64,000 bases of DNA from Myxococcales bacterium (GTDB taxonomy: Bacteria; Myxococcota_A; Bradymonadia; UBA7976; UBA1532): NCBI GenBank assembly GCA_020633555.1, contig JACKDL010000006.1, positions 124,001-188,000 of the forward strand. The letters are read 5' to 3'. Under the pieces are notes generated by a model. That model ran no database searches. It was not told where the DNA came from and saw only the letters and a list, made by a program, of their open reading frames with translations. The position numbers and the translations under genes were made by a program. Of this stretch, positions 59,676 to 64,000 are shown piece by piece (position 1 is the stretch's first letter; every line of letters begins with the position of its first letter).

Positions 59676-60670
59676 GCGGGCAGGCTCCGCAGGAACTCGG
59701 CCGCTTCCTCGGGCGCGGTGGGGTTGATGAAGAAGCCCGAGCCCAGCTCGAAGCCCGCCACGCGGGTCAGGTTGGGCATGATCTGGATGTGCCAGCGGTA
59801 CCAGGGCACGTCGTCCATGCCGTAGGGCGCGCTCTGGATCACCAGGTTGTACGCCGGATCCCCCAGCCCCCGGTCCAGGCGGTCCAAGGCCAGCGCGAGC
59901 ACGCCGGCCAGGGCCTCCAACTGGTCGCGGTTCGCCGTCTCGTATCGGGTGGCGTGGAAGCGCGGCACGATCCACAGCTCGAAGGGCACCCGGCTGGCGT
60001 ACGGCGCGATGAGCACGAAGGGGCCCGCGTCGTGCACCAGGCGGCGGCCGTCGTCCACCTCCTGCCGGATGATGTCATCGAAGATGTTGCGCTCGTGGGA
60101 GCGGTAGTACTGCTGGGCGCCGTCCAGCATGCGCTGCGTCTCGGCGGGCACGACGGGCAGGGCGATGAGCTGGGCGTGCCCGTGGGCCACGGTGGCCCCG
60201 CTGGCCGCGCCGTGGTTGCGGAACAGCAGCGCGAACTTGAAGCGGCTGTCGTGCTGCAGGTCCTGCATGCGCACCCGGTAGGTCTCCAGGGCGTCGACGA
60301 GGTGTTCGCGGGGCAGGCGCTGCAGGCGGAAGTCCGGATCCGGGCTCTCGATGATGACCTCGTGGGCGCCGATGCCGTTCATGTGGTCGTAGAGCCCCAC
60401 CGGGCGCTTGTCCAGGTCGCCCTCGACCCGCAGCGCCGGGTGCTTGTTGGGGACCACCCGTACCCGCCAGCCCGGCCCGTTGGGCGCGCTGCCGGGCGCC
60501 CGGACCGCGTGGATCTCGGGCGGGGTCATGTGCTCGTTGCCGGCCGCAAACGGTGAGATGGCGGGGGGCACCGTGTCGCGGGTGGTGCGCAGCCCGTTGG
60601 GGCGCACGGCCCGTTCCGTGGCGATGATGGCCCACCGGCGGGTGATGGGGCAGCGGCGCAGCTCGGGCAT
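59672..60670 (-). CDS. galT: Galactose-1-phosphate uridylyltransferase family protein
   Basis: 332 residues, HIT superfamily. Leloir pathway enzyme exchanging UMP between UDP-glucose and galactose-1-phosphate. Recognisable: ELRRCPITRRWAIIATERAV, RVVPNKHPAL, HEVIIESPDPDF, the active-site HxH in ATVAHGHAQLIALP, and FELWIVPRFHAT. Two differences from textbook GalT: HGH instead of HPH, and SPFAAGNE where a CPFCPGNE zinc site is usual, so the structural zinc is probably absent. ATG 60670 is preceded by GGAGG. It heads the galT-glgA-pccB operon and may supply sugar nucleotides for glycogen or surface glycans. Confidence 0.85.
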   Translation of the reverse strand: MPELRRCPITRRWAIIATERAVRPNGLRTTRDTVPPAISPFAAGNEHMTPPEIHAVRAPGSAPNGPGWRVRVVPNKHPALRVEGDLDKRPVGLYDHMNGIGAHEVIIESPDPDFRLQRLPREHLVDALETYRVRMQDLQHDSRFKFALLFRNHGAASGATVAHGHAQLIALPVVPAETQRMLDGAQQYYRSHERNIFDDIIRQEVDDGRRLVHDAGPFVLIAPYASRVPFELWIVPRFHATRYETANRDQLEALAGVLALALDRLDRGLGDPAYNLVIQSAPYGMDDVPWYRWHIQIMPNLTRVAGFELGSGFFINPTAPEEAAEFLRSLPA

Positions 60671-60759
60671 GGGGGTCGCCTCCGGCGTCACGGCCCCAGG
60701 CGGGGCCGGACGATGGACTTACAAGATCCGGAGGCGGAATTGAAGCGAAGGGGGCGGGC

Positions 60760-61329
60760 TTACTGCTTGTTGCGGTCGGACTCGGCGTCCAGCTCGTCGA
60801 AGGCCTGCTTGGCGTTCGCCCGGATGATCTGCTTGGCGCGGGCCGAGAGCTGCTTCATCTGGTCGAGCTGCGCGTTGAACTGGTCGGGGTCGAGGCACGC
60901 CAGGCTGTACTGGCTGCGGTCCGCCTTGTCGTAGAAGCGGTCGCAGATCTGGGCCCCGCTGATGTCCATCTCGGTGAAGACCTTGATGGCCTCCTGCACG
61001 TGGGCCTCGGCAGCCTCGCGGTCGCCTTCCTTGGTGCTGGCCTCGTAGGTCTTGATCAGGGCCTTGACCTTGGACTGGAACTGCTTGGCCAGCTCGGCGC
61101 GGGCCTTGGCGTCCGAGGCGCTGCGGCGCAGGCTGATGCTGCTGGTGCCGGTGTCGACGCCCACGCCGTAGAACTTGCCGTCGTTGAAGGCCGCGGCGCC
61201 CTTGTTCACCCACGCGGGGGCGTCGGTGCCGGCGTCGGTCTTGACCTGATCACCGCCGCAGGCGGCCAGGAACAGGGCGGCGCCCAGGGCGAAGGGGGTG
61301 GCGAGGGTACGCAGGGTTCGAGCGAACAT
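60760..61329 (-). CDS. LPP20-family lipoprotein
   Basis: 189 residues. Lipobox LFLAAC (Cys at about 24). PAWVNKGAAAFNDGKFYGVG is the typical opening of the LPP20 domain, a family of outer-membrane lipoproteins including the FlgP group; then a long helical part (ASDAKARAELAKQFQSKVKA). It ends LDAESDRNKQ, almost the same tail as the small lipoprotein gene 18 nt upstream (LDRESDRNQD). The two are likely one transcript. Confidence 0.8.
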   Translation of the reverse strand: MFARTLRTLATPFALGAALFLAACGGDQVKTDAGTDAPAWVNKGAAAFNDGKFYGVGVDTGTSSISLRRSASDAKARAELAKQFQSKVKALIKTYEASTKEGDREAAEAHVQEAIKVFTEMDISGAQICDRFYDKADRSQYSLACLDPDQFNAQLDQMKQLSARAKQIIRANAKQAFDELDAESDRNKQ

Positions 61330-61347
61330 AGGTGTCTCCCGTCTCTC

Positions 61348-61503
61348 TCAGTCTTGGTTGCGATCGGATTCGCGGTCGAGGTCGCGGTCGGCGTCATCGG
61401 CGTTGCGGCGGATGCTGTCCTTGTCGACCGGGTTGGGACCGCCCCCACAGGCGGTGGCCGCGAAGGCGGCGGCGAGCAGCAACGTCCAGAGCGTGCGGCG
61501 CAC
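61348..61503 (-). CDS. 51-residue lipoprotein
   Basis: Only 51 residues. Signal peptide with lipobox AATAC (Cys at 19), then a mature peptide of about 33 residues rich in Asp, Arg and Asn, ending DADRDLDRESDRNQD. A perfect AGGAGG lies 7 nt before the GTG start, and an LPP20 lipoprotein gene follows 18 nt after, so it is a real small gene. Function unknown. Confidence 0.65.
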   Translation of the reverse strand: MRRTLWTLLLAAAFAATACGGGPNPVDKDSIRRNADDADRDLDRESDRNQD

Positions 61504-61690
61504 TGGTAACCTCCTGGGGTCAACGGGCGGCCGCGACGGGCCGGTGCCGGAAGTATTCGCGGCCCGCGAGAAAAAAGCCAACGATCCGGCCGGTCGCCCC
61601 CTTGGGCAGGGCAATCGAGGTCGGGCAGAATACAGCCGGCCGGTCGCCGTCGGGCGCCCGTTCTGCGTTCCAGCTCCCTTGGAGGCCCCC

Positions 61691-62863
61691 GTGCCACGCT
61701 CCGTTCTGCGCCTCGCCCTGCTCGCCGCCAGCCTGGCCGCCACGGCCTGCGGCGGCGCCCCCGACGACCACCGCACCCTCAGCCGCGAAGAGGCCGACGC
61801 CATCCGGCAGCGGGCGCGGCAGGCCACGGACGGCGATCGCGAGATGGGCGGCGAGGCCGTGCCGCCGCCGGTGGCTCGGCAGGAGGCGCCGCCCGGTGAT
61901 CCACCGCCCGAAGCGCCGCCGGAGCCCACGACCCTGCCCGAGGCGCCGCCCGGGCACCTGGTGGGCGACGGCTTCGGTCCCGGGCAGCGCGAGGCCGTGC
62001 TCGACGCCCGCAAGGCGGTGGCGGAGCAGATCGTGGCCAGCGTGAAGGCCCAGACGGACACCCGCAGCAGCGAGGAGAACGGGAAGGGCGACCAGGCCAC
62101 CTCGGTCAAGGTGCAGACCTCCACCGCCTTCGACCACCTGGAGCTGATCAAGACCTTGGGCGTGGTGCGGCGCGGCGGCGCGGACTTCGTGGCCCGGGCC
62201 GCCCTGGATCGGGCAGCCGCCATCGACGTCTACACCCGCGAGATCGACCAGGGACGCCGCGACCTCGAGGCGCTGGTGCCGGTGGTGCAGCAGGGCATCG
62301 CCGAGCACGACACCAGCGTGCTGCTGCGGACCGACCGCTCGCCCAGCCACCTGCTGGCCGAGCAGCGCCGCCGAGCCCGGATCATCGAGGCCCTGGGCGG
62401 CTCCCCACCGGCCCTCGCGCCGGCCGGCTTGGAGGCGCTGCGCAAGCCCGCGACGGCTGCCCGGGCCCGGGCGGTGGTGCGGGTGAAGGTGGAGGGGGCG
62501 ACACCGGGCCTGCAGAGGGCCGTGCTGGCGCAGGTGTCGAAGCACCTGAGCGAGCGCGGCTGCCGCGTGGTGGAGCAGGGCCACGGCCTGACGAAGGGCG
62601 GGGTGCCGGTGGCCGACGCCACCCTCACCGTAGCCAGCCGGACCCACCGGGAGCGGGACCTGGACTGGGTCTACGTGGGCTTCGAGCTGGCCATGAAGGA
62701 CGCCCGCAACGGGCAGGGCGTGTTCCGGCACGCGGCGCTGCCCAGCCTGGCCCATGGCGGCGGAGTGAACCCGGCAGCCGCCGAGGCCGCGGCGGTGCGG
62801 GCCTTCAAGCTCAAGCTGAAGGCGACGGCCGACGACGCGTTCAGGGGCCTGACCTGTCAGTGA
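61691..62863 (+). CDS. Lipoprotein with LPP20-like region
   Basis: 390 residues. Lipobox AATAC (Cys at 19), Pro/Glu-rich linker to about 95, then an LPP20-like helical segment (VLDARKAVAEQIVASVKAQT, FVARAALDRAAAIDVYTREI), and a C-terminal alpha/beta domain at about 255-390 (ARAVVRVKVEGATPGLQRAV, VADATLTVASRTHRERDLDW). GTG start with TTGGAGG upstream. It is divergent from the two other lipoprotein genes of this group; between them CCGGCCGGTCGCC occurs twice (61586-61598 and 61636-61648, 50 bp apart), a possible operator pair. Confidence 0.75.
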   Translation: MPRSVLRLALLAASLAATACGGAPDDHRTLSREEADAIRQRARQATDGDREMGGEAVPPPVARQEAPPGDPPPEAPPEPTTLPEAPPGHLVGDGFGPGQREAVLDARKAVAEQIVASVKAQTDTRSSEENGKGDQATSVKVQTSTAFDHLELIKTLGVVRRGGADFVARAALDRAAAIDVYTREIDQGRRDLEALVPVVQQGIAEHDTSVLLRTDRSPSHLLAEQRRRARIIEALGGSPPALAPAGLEALRKPATAARARAVVRVKVEGATPGLQRAVLAQVSKHLSERGCRVVEQGHGLTKGGVPVADATLTVASRTHRERDLDWVYVGFELAMKDARNGQGVFRHAALPSLAHGGGVNPAAAEAAAVRAFKLKLKATADDAFRGLTCQ

Positions 62864-62897
62864 GCCCCGCCTGTTGCGCCGTTGGCAGACTGGCCTG

Positions 62898-63632
62898 CTA
62901 GAGCTTCAGGCGCTTGAAGGCGCCCTCGGGGATGGCCTTGATCACCCCCATGATCCCCTCCCAGAACCGCGGGTAGTACAGCACGTCGGTGCCCTTCTGC
63001 TGGGCGGCCACGATGGCCGCGCTGGCCGCCTCGGGCGAGGCGATGGGGATCGCCGTCTGCATGCCGAACGTCATGCGGGTGTCGACGAAGCCCAGCTTCA
63101 CCGTCAGCACGTGCACGCCGAGCGGGTGCAGGCGGTTGCGCAGGCCCTGCAGGAACAGCGTGAACGCGCCCTTGGCGCTGCCATAGAGGTAGTTGCTCTG
63201 CCGACCCCGATCGCCCGCCACCGAGCTGATGCCGATGATGTGCCCGGCGCCCCGCTCGGTCATGCGGGCGGCGGCGGCCTCGCACAGGCTGGCGGCGCCG
63301 CTGAAGTTCACCTCGATCACCCGCCGCACCTGCCCGGGATCGTCCGGCGCCGCGTCCTCGTCGCCCATGTCGCCGAAGGCGACGACCACCACGTCCAGCG
63401 GGCCCAGGGCGTCCTCGACCTGCGCGATCAGGCCGGGGTGGCTGTCGAGATCGCGGGCATCGAAGGCGGCCGAGCCGGACTGGACCTGGAACCGGACCCG
63501 CAGATCCGCAGCGATGGCGGCGGCCTCCTGGGCGTCGCGGGCGGCGCAGAACACGGGCTGACCGAGCTGGGCGTAGCGCACGCCGAGTTGGCGGGCGATG
63601 GGGGACGTGGCCCCCAGGATCAACACACTCAC
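62898..63632 (-). CDS. Short-chain dehydrogenase/reductase, DprE2-like
   Basis: 244 residues, Rossmann fold. The nucleotide-binding start is SVLILGATSPIARQL (an altered TGxxxGIG), the catalytic set is ISSVAGDRGRQSNYLYGSAK (Ser and YxxxK), and the asparagine motif is VNFSGAASL. The pattern ISSVAG...YxxxK with GLRNRL resembles DprE2-type reductases that make arabinose or other pentose donors, but substrate specificity cannot be read by eye. GTG start with GGAGG upstream. A 34-bp gap separates it from the lipoprotein gene's end; convergent. Confidence 0.85.
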   Translation of the reverse strand: MSVLILGATSPIARQLGVRYAQLGQPVFCAARDAQEAAAIAADLRVRFQVQSGSAAFDARDLDSHPGLIAQVEDALGPLDVVVVAFGDMGDEDAAPDDPGQVRRVIEVNFSGAASLCEAAAARMTERGAGHIIGISSVAGDRGRQSNYLYGSAKGAFTLFLQGLRNRLHPLGVHVLTVKLGFVDTRMTFGMQTAIPIASPEAASAAIVAAQQKGTDVLYYPRFWEGIMGVIKAIPEGAFKRLKL

Positions 63633-63702
63633 CGCTCACCTCCGCAAGGGCAGGGGCGCGCACGATGCCCGAGCCCGCCGCCTGCCTGCAACCGGGTCCC
63701 CC

Positions 63703-64000
63703 TCACCCCTGACCGGCGCCGCACTGGGAGCAGAACCGGGCGGTCAGCGGCAGGCGATGGCCGCACTGGCCGCAAGGCTTCACCTGGGCCACGCCGCAGT
63801 GGGCGCAGAAGCGGGCGTCCACCGGCATGGGGCGGTTGCAGCCGTGGCAGGGGCGCAGGGCGGCGTCGGTGACGGCGCGGGGGGCCGCCGCCGGCATGGG
63901 CTGCACGGGATCGGTGTCGGGGCGGCTGGCCGTGCTCAGCGAGGCCACCCGCGTCAGGGTGCGGGTGCGCTTCGAGGTGGGCTTCAGGCCCAACTCCAGG
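63703..64000 (-). CDS. Double zinc-ribbon protein, 5'-truncated by window edge
   Basis: The frame is open to the window end on the minus strand, so the start may lie outside. The visible C-terminal 98 or so residues have a Ser/Thr/Arg-rich stretch followed by two zinc ribbons: CHGCNRPMPVDARFCAHCG and CGQCGHRLPLTARFCSQCG (CxxC...CxxC each). Such paired ribbons are often fused to FHA, kinase or membrane domains; the rest is not visible. Confidence 0.7.
   Translation of the reverse strand, partial: LELGLKPTSKRTRTLTRVASLSTASRPDTDPVQPMPAAAPRAVTDAALRPCHGCNRPMPVDARFCAHCGVAQVKPCGQCGHRLPLTARFCSQCGAGQG

Overview
The window is GC-rich chromosomal DNA that is coding almost throughout, most likely from a myxobacterium-type organism (phylum Myxococcota, exact lineage not determinable here). 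Signs of this are a Glt-type (gliding/envelope) gene cluster with an AgmX/PglI-type C-terminal domain, a MYXO-CTERM-like anchor (GCDC, hydrophobic stretch, then six Arg), and many lipoproteins with MopE-type DNDCDG metal-binding motifs. No insertion sequence, prophage, CRISPR array or rRNA was seen.

Layout. 1-6640 (+): pyruvate kinase (5' end outside the window), a PilZ protein, mutS, a XerC/D recombinase, a site-2 protease and scpA, several joined by 4-nt GTGA overlaps. 6637-9443 (-): scpB and a membrane sulfatase-family enzyme, convergent with scpA. 9537-11600 (+): a degenerate sulfatase-like lipoprotein. 11696-14906 (+): the rpsP-khpA-rimM-trmD-rplS-rnhB-yraN operon. 15622-37206 (+): seven genes (TPR protein, GltD-, GltE-, GltF-, GltG-like proteins, a TPR lipoprotein and a 3977-residue TPR giant like GltI/AgmK) that probably form a trans-envelope assembly; the order D-E-F-G...I matches the Myxococcus xanthus gliding cluster as I remember it. 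37203-38054: rsmI. 38128-51984: a surface-protein island with an Ig-like lipoprotein, a Ca-repeat MYXO-CTERM protein, three tandem paralogous MopE-type lipoproteins, a one-cluster ferredoxin and an Asp/Ala-rich lipoprotein. 52116-53636: gltX.

53712-55301 is the most unusual part: a near-consensus sigma-54 promoter whose predicted start is 1-3 nt before a tandem pair of tRNA-like structures, followed by a good ribosome binding site and a 453-residue protein of no family I can name. The layout resembles the sigma-54-controlled Ro/Y-RNA/RtcBA RNA-repair operons, but the protein is not a TROVE/Ro protein and no rtc gene is present. I treat it as a candidate undescribed ncRNA-protein system.

55287-64000: a thioesterase, small lipoproteins, an acyl-CoA carboxylase beta subunit with glgA and galT in one overlapping operon, three LPP20-type or related lipoproteins, an SDR reductase, and a double-zinc-ribbon protein cut by the window end. 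All starts were chosen by eye from ribosome binding sites, overlaps and signal peptides; all family assignments come from motif recognition, not database searches.
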